Positions 1-62,560 of a stretch of DNA of 64,000 nt are shown piece by piece. Source of the DNA: Epiperipatus broadwayi (taxonomy: Eukaryota; Onychophora; Udeonychophora; Euonychophora; Peripatidae); the NCBI GenBank assembly GCA_028023455.1, contig JAQFVV010000448.1, positions 374,001-438,000 on the forward strand, written 5' to 3'. The notes under the pieces were generated by a model. The model saw only the letters and a list, made by a program, of their open reading frames with translations, did not search any database and was not told the origin of the DNA. Position 1 is the stretch's first letter; every line of letters begins with the position of its first letter. The translations under genes and the position numbers were made by a program.

Positions 1-1210
1 TTATTTTTAATTAAATTTTTCATTTCTTTTTTAAAACTATCAACTATTTAATCTTTTCATTATTAAAAATATTATTTATATGTGTATTTTCTAGATTGTT
101 TATTTTATATTTTTTTATAATGTAATTTCTTACTGTAATTTCCATATTAGTTTCTATATCTAAAATGTCATTACTTATATCTAATTTATTATTTGTTTAT
201 AGAATATATTTAATACCCTTCTTTAAAATATTTTCTTTTTCTGCCAAAATTATATTATTGAGTTGTTATTATTATTAATTATTTTCATCTTTCTATTTAT
301 AATTTTGAGATTTTTTTCTTATGCTTTATTTTTATATACTTATTTATCTTATGGCTTAATCTGATAAAAACTCCTTTTTCTTCCAATGCAATTTTTGATT
401 TTAATTTCTATAGCTTTTATTTAACATGTAATAATAGCAGCATTTTACATTACATCACTTTATTACTGGATCATCTTTGTAACCATGAATAAATCAAGAT
501 ACTTATTTGATGGAATAACATATCATCTCCAAACTTATTTCTTTTTATTGATTTTCTTCTTCAGGGTTCATTATAACCATAATAATCATCTTTCAATTTA
601 ATATATTTTATTCTTTCACACACAAAAAAAATGAAAGTGATTGCAATTAGTTTATAATTGCAATTCCAGAAATATGTAGATATTGAATTTTTGTCAATTA
701 TACTTGTATTCAAAAGCTTAGAATGTTGAAAATTTTTTACATAACATAATCAGAATAAAACATGGCTTCTGAATGGCTATAGTCTAACAGTACTTTAAAA
801 ATATCACTAATCAAAAACTTATTTGCTGATTTGTTTATCATTATTATCTGTTATTCCACGAATGCTCATGCTTATATAGATATTTTAGGATTGGAGCGAT
901 TTGGATTACTGCTATCTCATTTAAATAATATATGCTATAAATTAGATACATGTTAATTTTGAATTAAAGATTATTTTTTTAAATTTGTGAAGGCAATTAT
1001 TCAGTGTATATATTTTAAAATAATTCAATAAATTTAATATTGTTGTATATATTAACAATAAATGCACAGAGTATTGAAATTTATTCCTATTTGATATAAA
1101 CTTTCAAAAATGCTTGTTTTTTATAAAGTAATTTTTATGTTATGTAGTATGTTACTATTATATTTTTTTAAAAATTCATTTTACTCATATATTTTATTAT
1201 TATTTTAAAG
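1..1210 (+). other. VWA8 intron (3' part), no other feature
   Basis: Very AT-rich sequence with T and A runs and no reading frame with family resemblance on either strand. It ends in the acceptor of exon a. I see no repeat copy shared with the rest of the window. Confidence 0.7.
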
Positions 1211-49849
<48,639 letters not shown>

Positions 49850-49952
49850 GTTGATCAATTCATTTATTTTATTTACATATATAAATGAGCAAGGAATGTA
49901 TGACACACACACACACATATAAATATACATATGACACTATATACACATATTT

Positions 49953-50751
49953 ATAATCACATCACAGAACACTCATTCCAAATACGTTACTCAGAACAAA
50001 TTTGCAGGCAGATTCATAACGAGTCATTTTAATATACTCTCAAATACAATTTTACTTTTCATTTATCAATGCCCATTCATTCAATCTGACAAAAGGAGAA
50101 TTCCTCCTTCATCTGATCTCCGAATGCATATATTATAAATAAATTAATATTGATATCCGAAAAAACTGAAACTTGTTATTAGAGGTGATCTTAGTTTATA
50201 AATCAATAAAGCCAGCTTAGTGTTTCATATAATATTTTAAATTGAATATTACTAATTTCAACAGCACATAAATAATTTTTACTACTGCTTGATTATGTAA
50301 TGTTTAAGATTCATTCCAAATACGTTAATCAGAACTATTTTGTAGGCAGACTCATAATGATTCATTTTAATAAACTTACAAATGCAATTTTACTATTCTT
50401 TTATCAATGCCCATTCATTTAGTCAGACAAAAGCAGAATTCCTCTTTCATCTGATCTCCAACCATATATATTGTAAATAAATCAACATTGATATCCGAAA
50501 AAGCATTGATAAATGAAAAATAAAATTGTATTTGCAAGTTTACTAAAATGACTCATTTGTCTGTCTTCAAAATAATTCTGAATAACATACTTGGAATGAG
50601 ATTGTTCTGTGATGTGATTATAATCCTAAATATTACATATTCAAGCAGTAGTAAAAGTTATTTATGTGCTGTTGAAATTAGTACTATTTAATTTAAAATA
50701 ATATATGAAACAGTAAACTGGTTTGATTAATTTATAAACTAAGATCACTAC
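49953..50751. repeat. R2 repeat array (two direct copies, one inverted)
   Basis: Copy 1 (49953-50305) and copy 2 (50310-50497, partial) run in the same direction and share CATTCCAAATACGTTA, TTATCAATGCCCATTCATT and TTGATATCCGAAAAA. From 50498 an inverted copy (GCATTGATAAATGAAAAATA ...) runs to 50751, where the LTR insertion interrupts it. Unclassified. Confidence 0.8.
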
Positions 50752-52878
50752 TGTAACGATATATAAATATGTCGTTACATTAATTTAAAATAAAAACTTA
50801 ATAAAAGTTCGCAAATAAAAGTAAAAAACTAAACGCTAAAATTAAAATATTGTTAAACGTATATATTCGCACAGATGCTAAACTTTAAAAATATTTTTTT
50901 CATAAACAAAAAAAAATAAAAAGTATTTGAACGTATTTTTTTTAATAAAAAAATACAAGGTTGAAATATAAAAATATTTTAATAAAAAAATAACGTAAGT
51001 TAAAGTAAAAACAGGTATTAATTAATTCCTGTAATCTGTAAATGGAAATGATGTTTATTAATTATCTAAAAGCTGTGTAATTAAAAAGTCAGATGAAAAG
51101 TTAGATAAGAGAAGAAAGAAATTTTAGCTTGACCAATGGAAGCACTAAGCCTTGGCTCGGACCCTAACGAAAGTGATGGATTAGTGACGTTTTGTTCATT
51201 GAATCCTTGTGGATAATATAAAAAGGGAAATGCAGTTTTTTCTGACAGTTCCAGCGTTGTGTGTTTGAGAGATGTGGTATGACGCACATACCACACTCTC
51301 TATAAAAAAAGAAAAAAAAAAAATGAAAAGACTGTGATACCTTGAACCAGCTATTGCCATCTCCAGAACATTACCTTCCAACGGAGGCGTCGCGGGAATT
51401 GAAAGCAGAGGCCTGGACTCCTACCATAAGATATATGAAATGAACAATTGTTAAAATCAATCAAGAACTTTCGTCAAGTTTTACAAATTGATAAACAAGC
51501 CAACTAAAATGTTAAAACGGACTCTTATCTGACTTTTGTAAGTTTTTAAATCAAATTAATAATGTTTAATTTTATATGTTTTCCGATTGATAAACATCAT
51601 TTCAATTTTTTTTTTTTTCTTATTGTAAAGATTAGTTAAATGTATGAAATTTAAGTTGTTTATAGACGCTTGCATGGATTCGTTTGCGGTTAATTATATT
51701 TTGGTTTTCATATTTGATCAAAATATATAGACATTCGATAAATAATGATACCTTACGGTGAGTATCTAAAATGTATTTATTCGGATGTCTTTTAAGTTAT
51801 TGGTGACAACGCAAGTATCTTATGGTGAATACTATTGGGTTACTTATAAGTTTCCCTCTGCGATTGTCGGTATCAATAATTTTGTATTTTGATCGTTTAT
51901 GTTTATTTTGAAATGTTTTTGACCGTGGAATCTATGTAATCGATCTATACCCAACATTTTTAAACAAATCTGTGCGAACGTATTTAAATGTTAAAATTAA
52001 GTCGGGCGTGAATGGCTATATAGTTTGTAAAGTTATATTAAGGGAGGGTAATCTTAGGTTATTCATTTCGTAGTTGAATTGGTTCAATGGATTGGATATA
52101 TTTGTGTAATTAGTAGATGTAGTATGAGGTCCGCTACGGGCAGGATTATAGATATACCCACACACCCTCTGTTTGCCTATGGATGGGTTTGTAAGTCGGC
52201 AGAAGACCGCAGTCCATTCCTATGGAGTTTTTTGTTTATTGATCTACTTGCCAACAGATGTCACATTCCTGTTGGTGGAGAGTCAATCTCTTCTCTATTT
52301 CCACTTATTGTTCAGATGTACATTCCTGACAATATAGTATTTTGTGTTGTCGTATCATGCTACATTGAATACATGAATGTATCAGATGGATTGGCGCCAG
52401 TTGATTGCGAAATTTGTTGCCTAAGGTTAAATCAGGGAAGAATATTTTCTTTTCAAATGCAGACCTATGTAGTCCATTCATACTCGACCCTCTAAATAAA
52501 TAGTAAACTCATTATTTGCAATCTACTTAAATTTAGAATTAAAGCTCAATATAAAATTATAAACGTTAAATTTATTCCTCAAAATTTAAATATTATTTTA
52601 TATGTGCGTAAATAAATATTTTTATGTGTTAATTTCTGGCAGTGGCTTTTATTCTTTTATATTTAAGATATAAAATTTATATTTTATTATCTCTGCTACT
52701 CCAATGAGCTAGTGACTTGGGCTAACGATCTGAATATTTAAATAAAGTGGAATTTTAACGGCGCGTATCTGCCTACTCTATAAATTTTTCTAGGCTCAAA
52801 TGCCTAGATGGCGCCCTTGTAGAACAGATATTGTGTTTGCAATTAGATTCGATCTTCACTTTCATTTCGATCGTTATA
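50752..52878 (+). mobile_element. Candidate solo LTR, 2.1 kb, inserted in R2
   Basis: It starts TGTAACGATATATAAATATG followed by TCGTTACA, a palindromic head, and ends ATCGTTATA, inverse to the start with one change. Comparison with uninterrupted R2 copies defines the insertion exactly and shows a 4-bp duplication CTAC (50748-50751, 52879-52882), fitting a Ty3/gypsy-like LTR. A TATAAAAAG box occurs near 51219 and AATAAA signals near 52493 and 52610. The 138-codon frame at 52079-52495 is not recognised; no gag-pol is present. An alternative is a non-coding element with short inverted ends. Confidence 0.6.
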
Positions 52879-53180
52879 CTACTAATGATAAGTTTCAGCC
52901 TTTTTGGATATCAATGTTGATTTATTTACAAGTTGGAGATCAGAGTTAAAGAGGATTTCTCTTTTTGTCAGACTGAATAAATGGGCATTGATAAATGAAA
53001 AGTAAAATTGTACTTGCAAGTTTATTAAAATGACTTGTTATGAGTCTGCCTGAAAAATAGTTCGGAGTAACATATCTGGAACAAAAGTATTCTGTGATAT
53101 GATTATAATCCTAAACGTTGCAAATTCAAGCTGTAGTAAAAGTTATTTATGTGCTGTTGAAATTAGTAATATTTATCCAT
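52879..53180. repeat. R2 repeat, inverted copy (continued)
   Basis: It continues the inverted R2 copy split by the LTR (AAGTTTCAGCCTTTTTGGAT, ATGGGCATTGATAAATGAAA) and reads on through the segment homologous to the R2 right part (GTTATTTATGTGCTGTTGAA). Confidence 0.8.
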
Positions 53181-54307
53181 CAATACAAATGCATGTTTAC
53201 ATATACAATATTTGATGTAATTTTAATTACTTAATTTGAATCTTATGAAATAGAATCATTAGTTTGTAATGACTCATGAACATGAGCTCCTACAGTAATT
53301 TTTATTATGGATTGGTGGAAAGCAATGATAAACTATCATTGATGATGCTGATCAAGTTTTTTTTATTGCTTGATCACATACCTATTTCCAAAAGTTTTTA
53401 AAATCATAAAACTTGCTTTACAGGAGATGACCTAACATCTTTCTGTTTAATATATAATGATAAGTAAGGCTTTTATTAAAGTAAATAGAACTAAAATGTA
53501 CGTACTGTGCTTGTTTTTGCTAATTATGATGATGATTTATGAAATCTTTCCTTTTTTTTTAAAAAAAAAACAATACATACACTATTTTATGTGCTTTTAG
53601 TTATTTGAAATTTAATCTTTTAATTCCAAATTTAATCTTTTTTTATTTTTTGCTTTTTGCCATGCAATTTTGTAGTCTTTTTATTATATTAAATATTTTT
53701 TTAAGAATATAATATTTAAGTCCATTTTGTGTTTTTATCATTTTAATATTTTTTGTCATTATTAAATATTACCTTATATATTAATTTGGCATTATATTAT
53801 TGATATATATAATCATTGCAAAAAGAAATTATTTAATTATAATTATCATTTAAATCTTATGTTAATAGCTTTTTTTTCTGAAATTTTTAATTGTAGCCAG
53901 TTTTAGTATAATAGTTGTAATGAATCATTTTGTTTTGTACTTCTTATATCAATATTTTTTAAATATATTACATTTTACTATTATAAATTTATTAGCATTT
54001 ATGTATATTAAAAAGAAAAAAAAAAACAAATTTATTGCATTGTTCAATTTTTTAGTAAATTTAAAACAGTAATTATTAAAATTATAATACAGTATTTATT
54101 CTTTTATTACTAATTATTATTATATCATAAACGTAATGATTGTATAATATCCTTTTTATTTATATACTAACTGATTACATTTGTTTCCTTATTGTTTATA
54201 AACAATGATGCCACAGTATCACTTAAAGCACAATCTGGCAACACAAACTGAAATCGCATCATTTACTAATAACATTTATTGTACTTACATACTAATTCTG
54301 TTGCCTG
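53181..54307. other. Intron sequence, nothing recognised
   Basis: AT-rich; no supported feature. Confidence 0.5.
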
Positions 54308-54514
54308 TGTTTGCAATGGCAGAATTCCATATCTTTTTCCAGTGGGGGGGATGGGGGTGGTGGTGTTTGTGATGGCAGAATACCATATTAAAAAGTCACA
54401 ACTATTTGTTTTATTTAGTATCATAATGTATTTATTATTTTTGTGTACAAATTTATATTTTTCATATTATTAAAAATTTGACTGTTTAATATAGCATTCT
54501 GCTGTTGCAAACAT
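54308..54514. repeat. Small inverted and direct repeat with G-rich core
   Basis: TGTTTGCAATGGCAGAATTC occurs at 54308, a direct near-copy TGTTTGTGATGGCAGAATAC at 54364, and an inverted copy ATTCTGCTGTTGCAAACA at 54497-54514. Between the first two lies a G-run block (54343-54365) that could form a G-quadruplex. Confidence 0.6.
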
Positions 54515-56050
54515 GGGCAGCAGGTCTAATTATAGATACCCATTTATTTTACCTCAACCAAAAGTGAATCTCACTTGTAGTTTATGCCTAATTTTTAAAT
54601 AAGGGAGTTAGATTAAACATGTAAAAACTTATTAAAACTTTCAATATTTACAACTATAAATCTGTGAAAGCCTTCTAATTGTTTTATATAACTAACTCTT
54701 TTTAGGAAATGTTTGTTTATTTGTGAGAATTTGTGATTATTCAAGCTTTTTACATATAAAGTATTGATGTTTGATCTACTTTCTTTGTTTAAAATTAGGA
54801 CATAAAATAGAAACGGGATCCACTTTTGATTTTATATGACTTCAGGTAACATTGCTAGTTTTTAATTAAATACTTGTTTGGTTAATTCATAGCTGAAATC
54901 TAACTAGAAAAAATATTAAAAATTTTAATAAAATTTTCACTATGTATATTGAGATAGTTACTTGTGCACATATATGTATATAAAGTTGAAAGGAAAAGTA
55001 GAAATAAATTTAAACAAAACTTTTTGTAGGTATTTAATGTATTATACTGAAATAACAGTTAAGAATTAAATAATAATTTTGAATTAAAAAAATTATTATA
55101 AATTAAACATTTCAAAAGATCTGATTATTTTATTAATTCTGATTGTGAAATCTAAAACAAACTTGTTTTAGTGTTTTAATAAATAGTTCTGGTAATTATA
55201 AAATTTTTCTATCTATTTTATAATTAGATTAAGATTTTTTTTAATTAAATACTTTGATAAAATTATACAAACTTGTTTTTGAAAGGAGTAACGTGAACTT
55301 CACTGAAAAGAGTCAGTAACTTTTTTCAATCAAGATAAAGAAAACTTACTTTTAATTACTGTGTTTTTTAAAATTCCATCCCTTGCTATAAATAGATTGG
55401 AAAAAAGATTAGTAGGGGATTTATAATCTAGAAAGAATTATTACTATGAAGTTATAACTGAAGATAAGAAGTAGAACTGCTGCTAATGTCATGATAGTAC
55501 AGTTTGAATTCAAATGGAAGCAAGGTCTAGGTTTTTTGTTTTTCATAGCCCATATTGTGTATTAGATGGCATGACTGAAGTCTACCAAATTATAGAGACT
55601 GAATGAAGCTGACTAATGCCAATAATTATCTGATTTATACCTTTTCTGAAAATACCAATAGGCCAGTACTATTTTAGAATGGATTAGTTTATCAAGGGAT
55701 TCCATCAGCTTGCTGTAAGATTATCATACTATGTCATGCTGATTAATCTATATGCAATGAAACACAAACATAATTGCTGTCAGTCATGTATATATAAATG
55801 CATACAGATAGTGAGTAGAATATTTATAAAAATAACTTCACAATTAACTTCTTTAAATTACAAGATTTAAAAGTAAATAACTTTTGTCTAAATTATTCAA
55901 CTAAAACTAAGATATGTTTTCAGTTTTATTTTGTTAAAAAAGGAACACTCCAAAAATCTTTCTATATTGAACAATAGAACTTGCTAGCAGATTTTTAAAG
56001 TCAGTTACAATTGATAGTAATCTGAAAAGAAAAAAAAACCTTTTGTGAAG
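54515..56050. other. Intron sequence, nothing recognised
   Basis: AT-rich; no supported feature. Confidence 0.5.
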
Positions 56051-56110
56051 TACTGTCAAAGAAGTAATACATATATATAATACTGTCAAAGAAGTAATAC
56101 ATATATATAT
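56051..56110. repeat. 30-bp tandem duplication
   Basis: TACTGTCAAAGAAGTAATAC plus an AT tail occurs twice, at 56051 and 56081, followed by a (TA)n run. Confidence 0.92.
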
Positions 56111-59100
56111 ATATATTTAAAAAAAAGAACTTATTTACCATTAGAAATAATGAATTAAGTAATAACTTTGATTTATAGGGGGATAATAATAATACACACA
56201 TACATGAGAATTTTATATATATTTTTCAACATCAAATTATTTCTTGTGAAAATATAATAACTTTAATAAGTTTATTTTTTTAACTAATGAAATATCAGTG
56301 TGCACGCATATTTGAATGCATGTCATGTAGACCTGTATATATTAAAATCAGTCATCAAACACATACGTTAAAATTAATTATTATGTATTATAAAAATGAA
56401 TATTATTGGTTTATGACAATTCAAAGATATCAATTTTAAATTATTATACAAAACACCTGAGTGCTTTTGTATAAACATGTTTTATGTAAACTTATTGAGA
56501 TATTTATAGATCACAATGTAATAGCTTTTTTTTTGTATTAATCAAAATCAGAAAGCTGAATTTCTAGCGTACTTAGCAGACTTTAATTTTATTTTATTAT
56601 TATTGTTTTTAATTAATAAATTTTTATATCATTAAGCTATTCCAGTGAATTTATTTAATCCTAGAATGGGTTTAAAATATCATATGTTGATATTATCTTT
56701 TGCTCATAGTAACAGTTATAGAGCTCTTGCTCCCTGAGCCGGATTTGTGCATTACAGTCAGTTATATAGATTAGGATTTATGTTTAATGTTATCGACATT
56801 CAAGATGATGATTTCATTATATTTCTGTAATGCTGGATGGTGCAATGGGGATATCCTTTAAAGTTCATGCATTAAACTTTATTTTAGTATTAATTAGGAA
56901 TTAAGTTTATAATTGGCCAGTATATTAATGATACTAAGTGGCTAGAGGGCATTGATGATGATCAGCATGTCTCTGTATCCCAGCGTTATTTTTTTTAATT
57001 GTTATAATCTGAAGTATTAGCATTTAAATTTGTGCATCCAAATTATTGTTTATTTAATCTGCCCCAAGTTTGACAAGGGCTAAATAATTAGCCTGATCTA
57101 TAGTAGACTACTTTCAAATCCAGTCACAAGGTTGACTGTTGATTTTTTTTATTGTTAATCATTCATGATGATGAATGATTCTTCTTCTCTGTGATGGTGG
57201 TAAACTTATAGTTAGTCTTTGTTTTTGCTGATCTCTCATGCTCCTTTCATTTATATTCATTGTATATGTAAATCTGATTAATTCGTGATTTATATTTAAT
57301 TTTATATTTAAATTAGACTTGGACTTGGGGTTGATGATGATGAATGCCATCACTTCAAGTTCACCTCCAAGTTTGTATTGCTATATTATATAAAACAGGA
57401 TCAAATTTAGCTAATTATGATTATATTTCACATTGAACCATCAAAAATAAATTTAATATGCATTAATTATAATCAAAGTACTGGTTAACATTCTGATTCA
57501 GTGTCTCAGGAAATTTATTTAATTGCCTTGGCTTATTTTACTTTCCATATAATTTGAAAATCATCTAGATGGTATCATCTTTTAGTATCTAAAAGGATTG
57601 ATGTCACTTTACTTTCATCCTGTAATCCCCTATTTTCTGAAATCATAACAGTGGATCTTAGCTCACTGCAAGAGCCTAGATTCAGACAATTATTTAACAT
57701 AAATCATATATATATATATGATTAATGTATGGCTCAAAACAGAATACAAATGACATTAACCCAAAAAATGATAATGATTTGGATTCCATGGTGATTAATA
57801 TTAAAGTTAAATAATTATTAATAGGATGATAAAACAAAGATATAAAAATATAATAATGCCATATAATTAAAATGGATACATAATTATCAGGGTTGTCTGA
57901 TAATCAGTACTTATATATATTTCAATTTTTTTATTCTTCAAGTGAGAATATAAAATTTTTATAATTAAATTAATATCTTGCATTTTGAAGTATTTTAAAG
58001 AACTGCTTACCACCTCTTCGAATAAAACATAATATTCAGCAGTATTTCTGAATCAGTACTTTGTATAAAATAATAATAATAATAATAACAAAATAATATA
58101 AACACACAGTAATTTAGATTTTAGATATAGTAAAACTTTTCATTAAAAAAAAAAAAATTAACTGACAAATATATTATTAAATAGAGTAAATTAAACTTAT
58201 CAAAGTATTTATTATCAGAATATTTTGTTTAATGGGCAGGGGGTATTTTTTTTTTTCCACTTCAAAATATGTTTTAAGTCTTTTTTTATTTAATACAAAA
58301 ATATTTATTCCCAGTGTTCTTTTCAGTCATTTTGATACACATTACTAAGTCATTCAATATTGTATTGCCCTTTATTTAGTTTACAGTTAGAAGGCTTGTC
58401 TTTTCAAGTGGTATTTTTTTATTGATTGCATGTTGCAATTCACTATAAATCCAATATTTAATAGTCTTCAACTTCTTTCAAGAATCACATATCAAATAGA
58501 AACTTAAAACCTAAATAACGATTTCTTAGCATTCCATTCTAAAAGTGATACATGTGTAGAAATTTCTGTCTAAAACTGTTGAACTATAATAAAAATTATT
58601 ATTTCTCAGCATAGGACTCATACTTTCTGCTGCAGTCAGACTGCAAAGAGTTGTATATAGATGGATCTTTAGAAATAACAATTAAAGGCTAATGAATAAT
58701 TAAGCTAACCTTTTATTTTATCCATGACTCTCTGCTCATATAACAACTGGTTAATCTATATCTAAAATAGTTATTAATCAATCACTAATTAAACGTGTGT
58801 CTCTAAACGACCGTCTAAAAATAATTTAGAAACAAAAATAATTACTAAAACAATAAAGGAATAAAATTAAAGAAAATCTGATTACACAGGAATTCGATTT
58901 CCCATAATTAATCTGATTGTCAATAATTAATCAACAATCGAATTGTCTCGAATAGAAAATCAGTTATACTGCAAGTAGCAGAGGGAGAGAGAGTTTCTTA
59001 CTTTGCAGACCCAGGATCTTAGAAATAATTCTTATACGCCAAGGCGAGAAGACTGCAAGAGAATTAGCCTGAGTGAGAAAATTAACTTTGGAGATACTCA

Positions 59101-60380
59101 TGAACATTGCGAAAAAGCAAGAGACTAACTGACTGTGTTATATATAAGCAAAAAATTAATAATCTCTTTTCAGTTATATGTATATGCATTATAGATAGGC
59201 AAAGTAATAATAATTGTTTGCAGTTATTTGTATATGTATTGCCGGAATAATTGTTTATGTCCATTAAATTTCCTCGTAAATTGAAACCATTGGATTATTG
59301 CTATTAAAAACGAATTAAGAGTAATTCTTGAGAAAATTGCCATTCATATCTGTCGAGATAAAACTAAAATCAAGACATAACAATATCCATAAATCAATAA
59401 GATGTTTTCCAAACTGCTAAGGGATTTCTCTTCTTGATATTCCAATATGATAAGGTATTTTTCAAGTTTTTATGGGATCTTGTTCTCCTTGGTTTTATTT
59501 TATAGGAGTTAATTTTATAACATTATTATTTTTTATATTTTATAATTGTATATTTTGAATAATATTATGCTATAGCAAATTCAAACAATAAATTGTGTAG
59601 TAACTTTGATGAAATAATTCCAGCCATGATTTATTGTTTTAAATTTTTTCTTCCACTAATTAAAAATATATTATTGACAGTTATACCATTAATAAACCAA
59701 ACTATATATTATTTAATAAAGCTATATCTAAACATTATCAATGACATCCCCTCTTTTTATGCTCAACTTATAAAATGGCTGATTTAATATTTTTTATGGG
59801 CACACACATACAATTATGCAGTAACAAATTTTATTATTAAATATATTCTATATCCAGTTATGAATTGTTCCAGTAGTTGTATACCTCCCATACTTTTTGA
59901 TTTAACTTGAAGGGTCAAAATATAAATACTAATACGTGATTTGTAAAAACATTCATTATCAAAATGTTTATCCCTAAAACAAATTTATAAAGGATATCTG
60001 CTCTATTTTATATTTTAGTTTCACTAATAATATTTTAATTAGTTCAACATTATGAATTTTACTATAGCAACAATGGATTTCATAACAACTCTTTTTGATA
60101 AACAATGTTAGTTTTATTTTTTAATAATTATTCTTTACAATTTCTCTTTATATTATCTTAGTTGTTTTAAATACATTATTACTGTTCTTAAACAGTACAT
60201 AGCCTTATATGTATTATTTAGCCAAGCTACATTTTATTGTAAATTCTCTTTTCCCCTTTATCCCAGAATATCGTCAATAATTTGCAAATTCCCAAAAATA
60301 TTTTATGCTATATCTTTGCTAGTTCTTGGATACTATTGTCACTATATATATAAGTAAATATATATTTTCATAGATAAATG
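56111..60380. other. Intron sequence, nothing recognised
   Basis: AT-rich. The stretch 58790-59130 is somewhat less AT-rich (GACCGTCTAAA, GGGAGAGAGAG, CAAGGCGAGAAGACTGC) and may be an old insertion, but it has no partner in the window and no frame. No VWA8 exon was found. Confidence 0.45.
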
Positions 60381-61106
60381 ATGAATTCATAGTATTATTT
60401 CCGGGAGCTTCCATTTAATAAAAATTTAATAGCTAAATCATTGATGTTTCAGTACAACAACATGTACTTTCCTTAGAGCTTCTTCTTTCTCAAATCATAA
60501 GAATGTCACATGATAACAACTTCTTTCCAGTGCTCTCAGAACCAAGGCTCCCTACTAACAAAGACCACAAGGCAGAAACTAGTCTGGGGATATTGGATGA
60601 GTAGGCAATAGATAGGGATTTTATGCACAAACCTTCTGGCATCCATTGATTACTCTGGCTTGCACTACGTGGCACTACTGTATGGAGAGTTTTGCCTGTT
60701 TTAATCATAAAAATGTGTATGGTCAGATTTAAAATTGTTACTTTTTTTTTGTTATTTTCTCCTCATTCTCAAATTCTATTGACCAGAGATTGCTCAGGGA
60801 AGCTATAGAGATTTTTAAAAGACCCAAGAGCATAAATGAAAAGTGTGAATTAAAGAAAATTAACAATATTTGGTAAAAGCTAAGAGGATAAAATATTTTT
60901 TAAAACTTCTCAATCAATAGAATTTGAGAATGAGGAGAATATAACAAAAGAAAAAAATAATGATCTTAAATCTCACCACACACATTCTTATAGTTTGAGA
61001 AAGAAGAAGCTCTGAGAAAGTACTTGTTATTGTACTGAAATGTCAGCTATTTAGCTATTATATTTTTATTACACGGAAGCTCTCAGAAATAATATTATGA
61101 ATTCAT
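60381..61106. mobile_element. Foldback element interrupted by R1 copy D
   Basis: Long inverted arms: ATGAATTCATAGTATTATTT onward on the left, mirrored from 61106 inward. With the R1 insertion removed, each arm is about 200 bp and roughly 88% matched around a loop of about 120 bp (60785-60905). The interior of the loop is non-coding. Confidence 0.8.
60507..60702 (-). mobile_element. R1 copy D inserted with 14-bp duplication
   Basis: A 196-bp single R1 unit lies between AATCATAAGAATGT (60493-60506) and AATCATAAAAATGT (60703-60716). The uninterrupted opposite arm of the host foldback shows one copy only, so this is a 14-bp target duplication with one mismatch. That length suggests LINE-assisted retroposition (SINE-like), although no tRNA-type promoter or poly-A tail is clear. 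Confidence 0.75.
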
Positions 61107-62029
61107 ATAAGATTGGTGAAAAATATGTAGCTAATAATAACAATAAATTTACAATAATTATAAAAATGTGGGTCATGATAACTTAAAAATATATATATTG
61201 TATATATTTAGAAATATATATAGTTTAAAAGTGAATTTATTATTATTTATCTTTTTTTTTTTAATGTGTAAATTATAATATATATTATGTTGATAAAGAT
61301 AGAAGTTTTTAAATGGTTACCACAGAATGCAAAGGTCTTTCTAACAATCCTCATAGACAAAAAGTCAAGAAAAAGGCATTAGTCACCAGACTTTCTAATT
61401 TCTAGTTGATGAATTATAGCAATTTCTTATCCTTGTTTCACTCTATAAATAAAAATAGCTTATTATCTATTGTCGACTAATATTGAATTGTTAACTGGGT
61501 TTTTCAGAGAAAAATCAGAATCTGATTGAGCAAGAAAAATTTTCAAATTTTATTTTATCAGGATTTGAATTCCAATTTTAACAAGGTAGGCAGGTCTAGT
61601 ATGATTACACTACAAAAATTTACTATTATATATATGTACTTAGTAACAATAAATATTGTTCTATCCCATTTTAAAATTAATAGGATATATGTATATATTT
61701 TATTGTTAATAAAATAAAAGAATGAATATCAAAAAGAAATGGAGCAAAGGTTTAAAAAAAGTGGCACAGAAAAGATGGAAGATGAAAGACAACAATAGAT
61801 CAAAGCAGGAAATATATGAAGAATGCCTTATTCTATAAGAAAATAGATCTAGGCTGCAGAAGATACAATATTCTTTTATAAAAACGATATAATAAATTCA
61901 ATTTAATGAGAAATTTCAAAGTTTTATTCTAGTTTTTAAATAGGATTTTCAAAGTTATTATTGACATTTTGTAATTAGAATGCTTTATTATACAGTCTTA
62001 TCAAATAACAAAAAATAAATCGACTAATG
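61107..62029. other. Intron sequence, nothing recognised
   Basis: AT-rich; a purine-rich stretch at 61735-61870 has no recognised frame. Confidence 0.45.
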
Positions 62030-62560
62030 AAAGTATTTGCTAAAATGTAGGTTTTAAATTGGGTAACTTTATATTTTTTATTTGTTTCACTCTTTAAATA
62101 TTTATAATTATTGCTTTTTTAACAAATCATCTATTAATTTCTGTTTATTTTATTTTCTTTTTTTTACTTTTGATAGTTTTTTAAGTTTCTCTCATAATTA
62201 CAGCACTTCTACATAACTGAACTTAATCTTTAAACTGGTCGTCGTAACCCTCCACCATTTTTTTTATTGGTTTGAATCTCTTAAATTACCATTTTTTTTC
62301 TAATTATCCACATATCTTTTTTCTACAAAATGGCATTTTAAACAAAATATTTATCAAGCTTTGCTTTTTAAATATAATTTCATTGAACTCCAAAATAATT
62401 TCTTACCTTTATTAAAGCTAGTCTAGCCATTACCATGCGTATTGTATTTTTTAAATCATTACTTCAATCATAAATTTTCTAACTTTTCAAATCTCTATAA
62501 CTTCTTGTTAAATATGCAATATTTTTATTCCATCATTTACAATGCTTAGTTTTATTTGCA
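62030..62560 (-). pseudogene. Decayed RTE-like LINE, post-RT region, minus strand
   Basis: On the minus strand about 62440-62300 reads RMVMARLALIKVRNYFG and then, after stops, KLDKYFV. This is reminiscent of the RIxMAxxAFIKMKxLF ... LRxRLxKCYVWS block of RTE-type proteins. It is heavily degraded, and the call is by eye. Confidence 0.4.

Noticed and set aside
49850-49922. Read-through extension of VWA8 exon k
   Set aside because: The frame is open for 24 codons, but after RLI the residues are unlike VWA8, and a GT donor sits at the expected place.
52079-52495. 138-codon frame in the solo LTR
   Set aside because: No family resemblance; it lies in an LTR-like sequence and probably reflects a less AT-rich stretch. 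Kept as unrecognised rather than called a gene.
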